From positions 1 through 64,000 of the forward strand of contig NZ_SOAX01000007.1 of the NCBI RefSeq assembly GCF_004364635.1: a stretch of 64,000 nucleotides of DNA. Reading direction: 5' to 3'. Shown one piece after another: positions 54,401-61,113 of the stretch (its first letter is position 1; every line of letters starts with the position of its first letter). The stretch is from Halospina denitrificans. Its GTDB lineage: Bacteria; Pseudomonadota; Gammaproteobacteria; Pseudomonadales; Oleiphilaceae. Both the position numbers and the translations under genes were made by a program. The notes beneath the pieces were generated by a model. It worked only from the letters and a program-made list of their open reading frames with translations. It made no database searches and was not told where the DNA came from.

Positions 54401-54614
54401 CTTGCTCCTGAAGGCGCTGGGATTTTCCATCTGCAGGTAATGCGGCCAGCATCTGGGACAACTGTTCGCCCAGCGCATCGGCCAGTCGACGGTGGCTGTC
54501 CTCGGGATCCAGTTTCTCGGTATGGGCTTCGAACTCGCTTTCTTCGAGCTTTTCCTTCAGACCCTGGGTTGTAAGCAGGTCATAGAGCCCTTTGGGGAGG
54601 GGATCCTTGGGCAT
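51444..54614 (-). CDS. PLD nuclease-DEAD helicase-DUF3427 protein
   Basis: A 1056-aa multidomain protein. Order: helical N-terminus; phospholipase-D-type nuclease domain with one HxK site (LHAKAWIFGRDTG...YVGSANLSGAA, about 213-240); superfamily 2 helicase with Walker A AATGTGKTVMAAF (about 343), DECHH box (about 437), TATPERKDG, and motif VI QQIGRGLRL; and a C-terminal DUF3427 region (HARYSRREVLTAVGF). Such proteins recur in defence islands and are thought to act on foreign nucleic acid. It is co-directional with the DUF3800 gene and leader copy 3. Confidence 0.87.
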   Translation of the reverse strand: MPKDPLPKGLYDLLTTQGLKEKLEESEFEAHTEKLDPEDSHRRLADALGEQLSQMLAALPADGKSQRLQEQVRLINELLVYVRSRLQQEETTTNPDLLEEPPERLTALSEPNLQPEIPRISLSQPWLFTAGRDSPPLLHELSAELAGCNQVDILVSFITVSGVRKVIDVLRRITAADAHGNSQARVRVLTTTYVGATEQKALDMLAELPNCEVRVSLDGRRTRLHAKAWIFGRDTGFGSAYVGSANLSGAALMGGLEWTVKFTESGQAALFNRAKAHFESLWEDNEFQPYDPANTDHQRVLREALKRESGQPGPIANPTFFELQPKPFQEDILEQLETERIHGRSRNLLVAATGTGKTVMAAFDYRALARKEGGHPRLLFVAHRIEILQQAMATYRQVLRAPDFGELLSGHHSPGDHQHLFATIQSLQSQGLLNALGSDYWRAVVVDECHHIEARQFERFVSDIAPRVLLGLTATPERKDGRDILRHFDNRPDGTPAVQLRLWHALDLQLLAPFEYYACDDGEDYRSVDWSRPGLEQQQLDNILTGNDARARTVIQNWHQLVGDIAQCRALAFCVSIAHAHFMVEQFNRANIPAMLVTGETDTETRQSAQKQLETRQVNVLVTVDLYNEGVDLPFVDTLLLLRPTQSPTIFQQQIGRGLRLHDDKDNCLILDFVGQFQEGFRFDVLYRSITGLSRREILEGVEKGFGKLPSGCHIQLQKQAREQVLRSLKDAVNQNWRRLKTELRAYAALEGTASLTLGGFLHDQQLELADIYTVGSGNNRGWVNLQRAAGLLEYEPQAEGESYFSKRFSALLHVDDAEQLQLLEQVAEDPAGYRIQNEQERLRLQMLAYQIDSQDQQTGSARDFLQRLAKAPPCCRELSELANSLEAQAHTHYQPLPGLDDTPLKLHARYSRREVLTAVGFLTEDKRKRSQEGVVRLHDRQTELMFVTLDKSSAKHEGVAYDDYAISPERFHWQSQNSAGPNTPVGRRYINQGDGPDSPWTFQLFVQETKDHAFRACGPVTFEDYRGEKPMSITWRLQYPLPPRLYEAFSVLRGQ

Positions 54615-54702
54615 GGTCGTCCTTCAATGCAGGCGCGGATTTCAATCACATCAGTAACGGCCAGGTTAGCATCATTACCGGACCAGCCCCACGCCTTGTC
54701 GT

Positions 54703-54800
54703 TTGCAAACAACCTGTTTAAACCCCATACTATGTGGAAAGGACTGGGGATGCCCGGTCGACAAGGGGCCTCGGTGGAATCACCGGGGCCTTTTGTTTTT
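54703..54800 (+). ncRNA. putative small RNA with its own terminator
   Basis: No gene on the plus strand explains the strong terminator at 54762-54800. Upstream are -35-like TTGCAA (54703-54708) and -10-like TACTAT (54728-54733) with a 19-bp gap, longer than ideal. A transcript of about 60 nt from near 54740 is possible. No RNA family was recognised. Confidence 0.4.
54762..54800 (+). terminator. rho-independent terminator between helicase and DUF3800 genes
   Basis: A 15-bp stem including some G-T pairs (CAAGGGGCCTCGGTG with CACCGGGGCCTTTTG), loop GAAT, then TTTTT. Oriented for the plus strand, against both flanking genes. Confidence 0.75.
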
Positions 54801-55540
54801 CAGGGATGTATTTTTAACCCCCAACCTTCGCGGTTGCCATTTCCACTTTGATAAAACTTCTCCTGTAATACCTCAAAGGCACGGTTCTGTTTTTCGGGAC
54901 GCAACACGTGCAGCCCTATGGGTCTGGCAACAAGATCCGCTAACTGCAAACCGGCAGAGTTGCTTTTCTTGTCGGCAAAAACGAGTTCGAACGGCAGCTC
55001 CCTCTGGCGATAATTGGCGCCATCACAGATTCGCCTGAACTCCAACTCCAACTCGTCATCTTCCCGCTTCCCCCTTTTCTCCACGACAATATGCGTTCGT
55101 GCATCTGATTGCCCATGCCTGCGCAGATAATAATAAATGCGCTCAAGTCCAAAGGTGAGCGCAACGTGATAAGGGTTACCGGGTTCCGGGTATCGCTGAC
55201 AGTAGTCAGCCTTGCGGATGACGGACGATATCAGTGCGAAGGGTGCTTCCTGCATCAGGCCAGTCAGTTCATCAATGAATGCCTGTTTCTGTTTTTTGTC
55301 CTTTAAAAACGCAAAATCATGGCGATCCTTACGGATATCGGTTTCATGGAGGATGACCTGATCGTGTCCGAAATGCCTGAACTTGAACCTCTGGAGTTCT
55401 GGCACAAGATGCTCAATGTAGGACCTTTTCTCGAAGATACAAAAAGCGAGCACGAAAACCGGGTAGTTCGGATCAATCGACTGAAGCCCGTGATCCCCGC
55501 TCTCATCCACATAAACCACGTAATCCGAGAAATTCACCAT
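54800..55540 (-). CDS. DUF3800 domain protein (RNase H-like)
   Basis: A 246-aa protein with the DUF3800 opening YVVYVDESGDHG (catalytic-type Asp/Glu, residues 7-18), VILHETDIRK, and the closing SAGLQLADLVA motif. The fold is predicted to be RNase H-like, and these genes are common in phage-defence neighbourhoods. It lies 131 bp downstream of leader copy 3 and 186 bp upstream of the helicase start, all on the minus strand. Confidence 0.88.
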   Translation of the reverse strand: MVNFSDYVVYVDESGDHGLQSIDPNYPVFVLAFCIFEKRSYIEHLVPELQRFKFRHFGHDQVILHETDIRKDRHDFAFLKDKKQKQAFIDELTGLMQEAPFALISSVIRKADYCQRYPEPGNPYHVALTFGLERIYYYLRRHGQSDARTHIVVEKRGKREDDELELEFRRICDGANYRQRELPFELVFADKKSNSAGLQLADLVARPIGLHVLRPEKQNRAFEVLQEKFYQSGNGNREGWGLKIHP

Positions 55541-55670
55541 CCATAGCCTCTTTGATTACTTTGTAGATCGACGGCCTAAAGTGCGGAAAAAGGAGCAGCT
55601 CCGAGCTCCCTGAGGAATCTTGCCATGCCTTACCGGCCAACTGCCAAGAAATTCTTAGTAGTTGCCACAC

Positions 55671-56183
55671 CTACTCCGCAGCCAAATCCTGATCTTCATT
55701 GGAGCGGTCATCCTCACCTTTCTCAACCGGATCCCGCCGATTAATCTTAGGCGGCGGCGCCACCCAGGCCCGGAGCCTCTGCCCTACCTGCTCATAGAAG
55801 CGCGGCACAGCCGCTTCCAGTTCATCAATGAACACCTTGTTCCCTGCGAAGCGCCCCGCCAGGTCGACCATGTAAAAGACTTCAAACCTCGAGGGCACGA
55901 CGTTGGTGGTGTCGGAATCCAGGGCGTTGGCGTCGTTCATCAGTGTTTCCAGTGGCGCCTGGGTTTCCTCGGCGTTGCCGGTGCGGAAGGCCTTCACGAA
56001 CATGTCGTTGGTTTCCGCCTTGGTGAGCTGTCGTGTCAGCCAGTTGACCCGGGCCGATGTGCGTTTCTTGTCCTTGGGCGCGCCCAGCTTCATGGAACAG
56101 GAGATGCTTCGCTTGGTGAGGTTGGCGACCACCTCGCAGAACTGAGCGCCATCAATGGCCGGCACTGTTTTGACATTTGTCAT
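55671..56183 (-). CDS. repeated island leader protein, copy 3 (chimeric N-terminus)
   Basis: A 170-aa version of the leader protein. From EVVANLTKR onward it matches copies 1 and 2 closely. The first 16 residues (MTNVKTVPAIDGAQFC) are unrelated and replace about 68 residues of the others. It still has a good start: ATG 56183 with AAGGA upstream. It may be a functional variant or a truncated copy that gained a start by chance. It is divergent from the HPP gene. Confidence 0.65.
   Translation of the reverse strand: MTNVKTVPAIDGAQFCEVVANLTKRSISCSMKLGAPKDKKRTSARVNWLTRQLTKAETNDMFVKAFRTGNAEETQAPLETLMNDANALDSDTTNVVPSRFEVFYMVDLAGRFAGNKVFIDELEAAVPRFYEQVGQRLRAWVAPPPKINRRDPVEKGEDDRSNEDQDLAAE
55725..56136. 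repeat. large direct repeat, copy 3 (5'-truncated)
   Basis: Matches the gene parts of 37309-38052 and 46121-46868, ending sharply at about 56136 (after GCGACCACCTCG). The upstream promoter part of the repeat is missing. Confidence 0.8.
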
Positions 56184-56213
56184 ACACTCCGTATCCTTGC
56201 GCGCACCATTCTG

Positions 56214-56819
56214 ATGCAGACGAGACGCATGCCCAATCCACAGCAGGAACCCAACTCGAGCACTGGCCTTCTGCCGTTCCCCCATTACCGCCTCAGCAGA
56301 CTGCAAGAGAAGCACGGCCACCGCCCTGTTCTGGCAACCTTTAACCTGATCAACGGCGCCATCAGCATCGCACTGATCGCGGCCCTGGCGCTTGTCACCC
56401 AGGAGGCGCTGATTTTTCCCTCGCTGGGGGCCACGGCATTTATTCTGTTCTATGCGCCGCTGGCCGAGCCGGCGTCTCCGCGCAACACCTTCCTGGGACA
56501 CCTTATCGGTGCCATTGCCGGCTTTCTGTCGCTGGCTCTTTTCGGTCTGCTTGATGCGCCCTCCGCCGTGGCTAATGGCGTGGATGCCGCGCGCGTGGGC
56601 GCGGCTGCTTTGTCCCTGGGTACGTGCGGGGCATTAATGATCCTGCTGCGCTCACCGCACCCGCCGGCGGGAGCCACCGCAATGATCGTCTCACTGGGGC
56701 TAATGCCCCATCCGGGGCAGTTCCCGATACTGATGGCGGGCGTTGCTCTGTTGGTGGGTCAGGCATTTGTCATGAACCGCCTGGCGGGGATTGCGTACCC
56801 GATCTGGCGGTCGCGGTAG
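56214..56819 (+). CDS. HPP family membrane protein
   Basis: A 201-aa integral membrane protein of the HPP family, with four or five TM segments and the defining RSPHPPAGATA motif (about 146-156). A plant member acts in nitrite transport into chloroplasts; bacterial members are poorly known. Neither ATG 56214 nor ATG 56229 has a strong Shine-Dalgarno site. It lies divergent to leader copy 3, and may be cargo displaced next to it. Confidence 0.82.
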   Translation: MQTRRMPNPQQEPNSSTGLLPFPHYRLSRLQEKHGHRPVLATFNLINGAISIALIAALALVTQEALIFPSLGATAFILFYAPLAEPASPRNTFLGHLIGAIAGFLSLALFGLLDAPSAVANGVDAARVGAAALSLGTCGALMILLRSPHPPAGATAMIVSLGLMPHPGQFPILMAGVALLVGQAFVMNRLAGIAYPIWRSR

Positions 56820-57019
56820 GCCCGCCCGACTACTGGATGCTCCAGTCAGCCGCATTCGGACCAGCTTCATTGAACCTGATGCGTACTGACCCTGACCCCG
56901 TTTCAGTACCTCTAATCATCTCTTGGGTACAAGGCCGAGGATAGCGCGCTCCGAAAAAATTTGTTAATTTCTCGCGGCAAGTAGGATCGCACATGGACAA
57001 CACACCATAAGGAGTTGGT

Positions 57020-57971
57020 ATGCCGTCATCAGTCTACTACCCGAAAACCCCCACCTCATCAAAGAAAATCGCCCAGAAAACCTGCCCTGCGGACATGACG
57101 TCCGAGGAATTCGAGAGCATGTTTCTGGCTGCCAACGGGAAATCCCCGGATAGCCAATGCGTCGTCTCACCCAATAAGCCAGTAGTGGTCCCGTCCGCGG
57201 CTCAGGATCGCTCCGTCAGTATTGCTCCGCTGAAAGCGTGCACCGCTGAACAACGACAGACGCTATCCCACATGAGCCATTATGCCGGTGGCGCCACGGT
57301 GATGGGGCTGGCAAATCTGCTTTGGGACACCAAGATTCCTGATGCAGTGGGTGACCTGACCACGTTTGGCGGCAACGGCATGGGCGCCGCCGTGGCAAAA
57401 TCCGACCGGGTATTGGGCTCCATCAACAAATACGACCTGGCGAACAAGCACTATGAGGACCTGAAGAATCACCGGGCTGCCCCCAGAACGATTAACGCCG
57501 CAAAAACGCGAGCGCAGGCCGCCTTCAAGGAAATGAATCAGGTCCTCAATGAAAAGTCATTGAACTACCTGAACAACAATACCTTTGGGATGCGCCAGAC
57601 CACCAATGCAACCGGCCGGACCGTTCAGGAGTCCATTCCGGTACGCAATACAATGGATGGAAAGGCTCGCCAAGTTCGCCAAGGCCGGCAGAGTGGCCGG
57701 CCCCGGATTTATCGTGTTTGATGGCTACCTGCGCGGCAAAGACGTTTACCATAGCTGGCAAAACAACGATCCCAACTGGGAGCGAAAAGCGGTTGTTCAG
57801 GGTGTTTCGTTTGGAACCGGCATCGGGGCGGGAGCTGTGATCGCCACCGTGATCGCTTTCACGCCAGTTGGACTTGCTGTTGGTGTCGTTGCCGGAGGGG
57901 CAGCGGCTGTGGGAATGGATTATTTGGTCAAGGATTGGGTTGGTGGCTTCTACGATTGGGCAACGAAATGA
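57020..57971 (+). pseudogene. second glycine-zipper effector-like gene, frameshifted
   Basis: The first frame (57020-57721, SD AAGGAG) gives an intact N-terminal region with LSHMSHYAGGATVMGLANLL and DKAAKTRAQAAFKEM-like helices. The C-terminal part continues in another frame (57585-57971): MERLAKFAKAGRVAGPGFIVFDG, then a glycine-rich hydrophobic stretch TGIGAGAVIATVIAFTPVGLAVG. The shift falls near 57640-57660. Joined, the product would be about 317 aa with the same layout as 49030-50055. A sequencing error would also explain it. The paired immunity-like gene downstream is intact. Confidence 0.6.
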
Positions 57972-58330
57972 TCAATATGCCCTTGCATATTCTGTTCGCT
58001 CTCATAGGACTTGGAGCCATAGCAAGCTCGATGCTTGGAGCTCTGCTCCTCAGGCTCACGCTAACCCGTCGCCTCAAGAAAAAGCTGAAGGCAACCGGCG
58101 ACTACTGGCATAGCGGCACCATTGATTTCGACTTTATCAATACCATCATATTCGCTTGGGCCTGCGCAACAACCTGGGTCCAAAGGCTTAAAAGATTTCA
58201 GCTGCTCTACCCTGGCCTGGACGTCAGGTCTTTCGCCAAGTGGTATGAAAAGGTGGCCGCGTATGGAGCTATCTACGGTTTGATGGTGGCGTTCCTGATC
58301 GCTCCTTTTTTCTACCTTTTCGAGCCCTAA
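57968..58330 (+). CDS. putative membrane immunity protein, second pair
   Basis: A 120-aa protein with two or three TM segments (HILFALIGLGAIASSMLGAL; YGAIYGLMVAFLIAPFFYL) and the loop DVRSFAKWYEKVAAYG, aligned in layout with VRRYAKPIDRTLG of the first pair. Its ATG overlaps the stop of the effector-like frame (ATGA). Immunity function is inferred from the pairing. That it stays intact while the effector is broken fits an immunity gene kept after loss of the toxin. Confidence 0.55.
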   Translation: MINMPLHILFALIGLGAIASSMLGALLLRLTLTRRLKKKLKATGDYWHSGTIDFDFINTIIFAWACATTWVQRLKRFQLLYPGLDVRSFAKWYEKVAAYGAIYGLMVAFLIAPFFYLFEP

Positions 58331-58336
58331 TCTTAA

Positions 58337-58588
58337 AAATTAGCCAGATGGACGGGCAGTGTCCCGCCTGATGGCTGTCAATGGCCATGCTACGGCTATT
58401 TACTGGTCGAGGATACGGGAGAACGACTGGGCTTCGGCAGGGGCATCCTGGTATCGCTGATCCAGCTCGCTATCGCTGCTGCAGTCATTTTCGCCATCGC
58501 GCTTATCGTATTCATGGTCAGCCCGGAGAGCATTCCCTCCGAAAGTGTCGCCAAAGCCAGCCCCCTGCCTGCTCTGCTTCCTGCGTGA
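58337..58588 (+). pseudogene. membrane protein fragment, unknown
   Basis: An open stretch without a start codon, reading ...CYGYLLVEDTGERLGFGRGIL, a TM segment (IQLAIAAAVIFAIALIVFMV) and a short tail. It follows the immunity gene directly. It looks like the 3' end of a lost gene; no family was assigned. Confidence 0.4.
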
Positions 58589-58601
58589 GGCGCCGTTTCA
58601 G

Positions 58602-58691
58602 CCAAGGAACTTTAGAAAGAAGGACCAGAAGATTCCCGGTAAGGATATGAAGCTCGCGCGGGAGCGCATGAAGAGGGTGAAAAAACCATGA
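58602..58691 (+). pseudogene. HigB/Gp49-like toxin, C-terminal remnant
   Basis: In the frame that overlaps the antitoxin ATG (ATGA), the codons read NFRKKDQKIPGKDMKLARERM and stop. This is the usual end of phage-type RelE/HigB toxins (FxKKTQKTPxxEIxLAxxRM). The rest of the toxin is missing, so the antitoxin beside it is an orphan. Confidence 0.65.
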
Positions 58692-58963
58692 GCCTCGATA
58701 CGCTGAAGAAAAAGGCCCTTCAAGACGATAGGGTCAAGGCCGAGTACGACAAGCTGACTCCGGAATTTGAGCTGATCGACCAACTCCTTTCCATGCGTAA
58801 TAGCGCGGGCCTGACCCAGCAGGAGCTTGCCGAACGCATGGGGACGCAGAAATCCAACGTGAGCAGGTTGGAGCACGGACGGAGCAATCCGAGCTGGAGG
58901 ATGCTCACCCGCTATGCGCATGCCTGTGGTTATGAATTAAAGCTGGCAACACTGCAGCGTTAA
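58688..58963 (+). CDS. XRE-family antitoxin, orphan
   Basis: A 91-aa HTH protein: N-terminal helix, then NSAGLTQQELAERMGTQKSNVSRLEHGRSNPSWRML (two blocks, about 38-75) and a short tail. This is the antitoxin type paired with Gp49/HigB toxins. Its ATG overlaps the stop of a toxin remnant. It may still repress its own promoter or act against related toxins. Confidence 0.82.
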   Translation: MSLDTLKKKALQDDRVKAEYDKLTPEFELIDQLLSMRNSAGLTQQELAERMGTQKSNVSRLEHGRSNPSWRMLTRYAHACGYELKLATLQR

Positions 58964-58998
58964 GCACCGAAGCTGCGCTACAGTTCGGCGTTGCCCAT

Positions 58999-59292
58999 TT
59001 AGGCTGCGTTAAAATCCAGCGGATGAATGTCATCCAGATTCACTGTATTTCGCGCCATCCAGAGATCATACATGTCCTGCATCGCCAGCCAGCTTTCCGG
59101 GCTGCGACCGAGAACTTTTGATAGCCGCAATGCCATCTCGGGGCTGACTCCGCTATCTTTTTTCAACAGCCGGGATAGCGTTGAAGGCGATACACCAAGG
59201 CTGGAGGAAAGCTGGCGAGAGCTGATGCCGAAAGGCTCCAAATAGACTTCCTGGATGAATTCCCCGGGATGGGGCGGATTATGCATAGCCAT
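58999..59292 (-). CDS. HigA-family antitoxin, orphan
   Basis: A 97-aa HigA-type protein: NPPHPGEFIQEVYLEPFGI, then SSLGVSPSTLSRLLKKDSGVSPEMALRLSKVLG (in two parts, about 30-62) and YDLWMARNTVNLDDIHPLDF. No higB precedes it within the 150 bp upstream, so the toxin is lost. A palindromic operator lies 72 bp upstream. Confidence 0.85.
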   Translation of the reverse strand: MAMHNPPHPGEFIQEVYLEPFGISSRQLSSSLGVSPSTLSRLLKKDSGVSPEMALRLSKVLGRSPESWLAMQDMYDLWMARNTVNLDDIHPLDFNAA

Positions 59293-59363
59293 CAGTGATA
59301 ATCCTCATAAAAACCGCTTCAGTCCCTTGTGGCGGAATGATTTAATCATAAAGAGATATTAGC

Positions 59364-59384
59364 TTGTTGCGCATCACGCAACAA
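59364..59384. promoter_or_regulatory. palindromic operator of the orphan higA
   Basis: TTGTTGCG and CGCAACAA arms of 8 bp with 5 bp between. It stands in the promoter region of the HigA-type gene and is probably its autoregulatory site. Confidence 0.55.
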
Positions 59385-59479
59385 TCAATATGAACTAGCA
59401 AGCCCCCGATGCAGTAGACACCTGAAAAAGCCCCGGAATCTTGGTTGGAGGTGATGGTCAGCCTATGGCCCTGAAATGA

Positions 59480-59791
59480 TCACACGTTTTCCATACGCTC
59501 CAGGGTATCCGGATATTTCTGAAGCATGCGTAGCAGCAATGCCGAATGGGACGGGGGATTACTTCGGCCCTGCTCCCAATTCTCAAGAGTACGCGATGAC
59601 ACTCTTAGTCGGGCGGCAAACACGCCACGGGAAAGATTCAGGCTTTCGCGCAGCTCCCGAATCTCCTGGTTGGAAATCGTAGGCGCTGGCCGTTGCTCAA
59701 CCTTGTGTGTGCGCAGAGTGATTTTACCTTCACGTTCTTTTTCAAGAGCATCAAGGCCCTCACTCAATTCTTCGAACAGGTTACGTTTCAT
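59480..59791 (-). CDS. NadS/HigA-like HTH antitoxin
   Basis: A 103-aa protein opening MKRNLFEELSEGLDALEKE, with a C-terminal HTH (ELRESLNLSRGVFAARLRVSSRTLENWEQGRSNP, in two parts, about 55-88). This is the NadS-type antitoxin that normally follows a RelE-like toxin. Upstream only the toxin's first 14 codons remain. ATG 59791 is chosen over the frame start at 59830, which comes from toxin-derived sequence; GGGAGG lies just upstream. Confidence 0.8.
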   Translation of the reverse strand: MKRNLFEELSEGLDALEKEREGKITLRTHKVEQRPAPTISNQEIRELRESLNLSRGVFAARLRVSSRTLENWEQGRSNPPSHSALLLRMLQKYPDTLERMENV

Positions 59792-59861
59792 GGGAATACC
59801 TCCCGATTCTCTGAGCCTTTTCGCGCTCAAACGTAGGAAGTTCGATAAAAACAGCTCTCAT
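59781..59861 (-). pseudogene. RelE-family toxin remnant
   Basis: The frame from ATG 59861 begins MRAVFIELPTFERE, the standard start of RelE-like toxins paired with NadS antitoxins, then jumps to an unrelated end (KAQRIGRYSHET) and stops after 26 codons inside the antitoxin. The catalytic core is deleted. Confidence 0.65.
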
Positions 59862-59945
59862 GACACTCCTTGTCCTTTACACACAACTATACGCAATCTG
59901 CGTACAGCCATAAAGCTTCCCAAAATGATAACTACTGTTGGGTTT

Positions 59946-60056
59946 TCATCGCTCAAGCCAGCTCCGGAATTTGAGCTTATCCGAGAAGGTGCCGAAGGCG
60001 TAGCCCACATTCTTGGGGTCGGAGGCGCAATCGACGCCAACGAGGTTGATGGTCAT
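59946..60056 (-). pseudogene. DUF429 protein, N-terminal remnant
   Basis: A 36-codon frame reading MTINLVGVDCASDPKN and VGYAFGTFS matches the first 25 residues of the intact DUF429 protein at 47415-48158, then ends in unrelated codons. AGGAG precedes the ATG. It is a second, truncated paralogue and a sign of duplication within the island. Confidence 0.75.
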
Positions 60057-60069
60057 TGCGCTCCTGCGT

Positions 60070-61062
60070 TCATTCCGCCTTCTCCGTTTGGGCCGAGGGT
60101 TCCGTTGCCAGCAGGTTCACCACGAGCCGCACCATCAGGTCCTTTGCCTTGGGATCGCTTTCCGCAATTAACAGGGTCAATGCCGTAAGGCCGTTATCAT
60201 CCAGCGAAAGGCGCACCCCCTCCTGACGCAGATAGAGCAGGAACAGGAACGCGCCAGACCGCTTGTTGCCATCGGAAAAGGGGTGGTTCTTGATGACGAA
60301 ATACAGGAGATGGGCAGCCCGTTCTTCCCGGGTTCTATAAAGCGCCTCACCGAACATGCTCTGTTCCAGGTTGCCAAGGATGGAAGCAAGCCCATCGCCT
60401 CGGTCCCGGGCGAACAGTTCGCTGGCTTCACCCCGTTCGCGCAACTCCCCAGCCAGGGCATCCAGTGCGCGACGGGCTTCATCGAAATTCAGAACACCAC
60501 GCGCTGGACGTGCTCCCGCCGGGATACCCAGCTCGCCCTCGTCGTAATTAAGAAGCAGGCGCCAGGTACGGGCATATCCCAAAATCAGACCCACTACTTC
60601 CTGACCAACATCGGAAACCAGAGCCTGTTTGTTCAACGTCTGCCCGAGCAGCTCCACGGCCTGCTGCAGTTCTTCAAGGCCCTGCTGGGCGAGGCGGTGC
60701 TCGTTGAGGCTGTAGCCCTGGGTCAGGTGTTCGCGGAGGACGCGGGTGGCCCATTGGCGAAAGCGCACGCCCCGTTGGGATTTGACCCGATAGCCCACGG
60801 AAATGATGACATCAAGGCTGTAATGCTCAACGGCGCGCTGGACCTGTCGTTTGCCTTCCTGGCGAACTATCCGGAATTTCCGGATAGTTCCCTCCCGGCC
60901 CAGCTCCCCCTCTTCATACACATTGCCAATGTGTTCGTTCACCGTTCGAAGATCCTTTCCGAAAAGCTCCGCCATCTGCTTCTGGGTGAGCCAGACGGTC
61001 TCCCCTTGCAGTCGGACTTCCACGGGGTGACTGTCGTCTTCAAAAATCACGATTTCACTCAC
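60070..61062 (-). CDS. RhuM-Fic/DOC fusion protein
   Basis: A 330-aa protein. Residues about 1-120 are RhuM-like (VRLQGETVWLTQKQMAELFG, then REGKRQVQRAVEHYSLDVIISVGYRVKS). The C-terminal part is a Fic/DOC domain with the active motif HPFSDGNKRSGAF (about 267-279). Fic enzymes transfer AMP or other phosphate groups to proteins, and DOC acts as a toxin on EF-Tu. The motif is complete, so activity is likely. It marks the right end of the island. No antitoxin is seen next to it. Confidence 0.88.
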   Translation of the reverse strand: MSEIVIFEDDSHPVEVRLQGETVWLTQKQMAELFGKDLRTVNEHIGNVYEEGELGREGTIRKFRIVRQEGKRQVQRAVEHYSLDVIISVGYRVKSQRGVRFRQWATRVLREHLTQGYSLNEHRLAQQGLEELQQAVELLGQTLNKQALVSDVGQEVVGLILGYARTWRLLLNYDEGELGIPAGARPARGVLNFDEARRALDALAGELRERGEASELFARDRGDGLASILGNLEQSMFGEALYRTREERAAHLLYFVIKNHPFSDGNKRSGAFLFLLYLRQEGVRLSLDDNGLTALTLLIAESDPKAKDLMVRLVVNLLATEPSAQTEKAE

Positions 61063-61113
61063 ATCGCCTCCTTGCGATCAAACTTTGGGGACAACGGGAG
61101 CCCTCCTGCTGAT

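Noticed and set aside
57585-57721. Programmed ribosomal frameshifting in the second effector-like gene.
   Set aside because: No slippery heptamer followed by a stable structure was seen near 57640-57660; a mutation or sequencing error is simpler.
58381-58650. An 89-codon plus-strand frame starting at ATG 58381.
   Set aside because: It is arginine/serine-rich and out of frame with the more protein-like membrane fragment at 58337-58588.
33342-61062. A classical integrative element or prophage.
   Set aside because: No integrase, tRNA attachment site, direct-repeat att pair or structural phage gene was found; the island looks built by piecemeal exchange.
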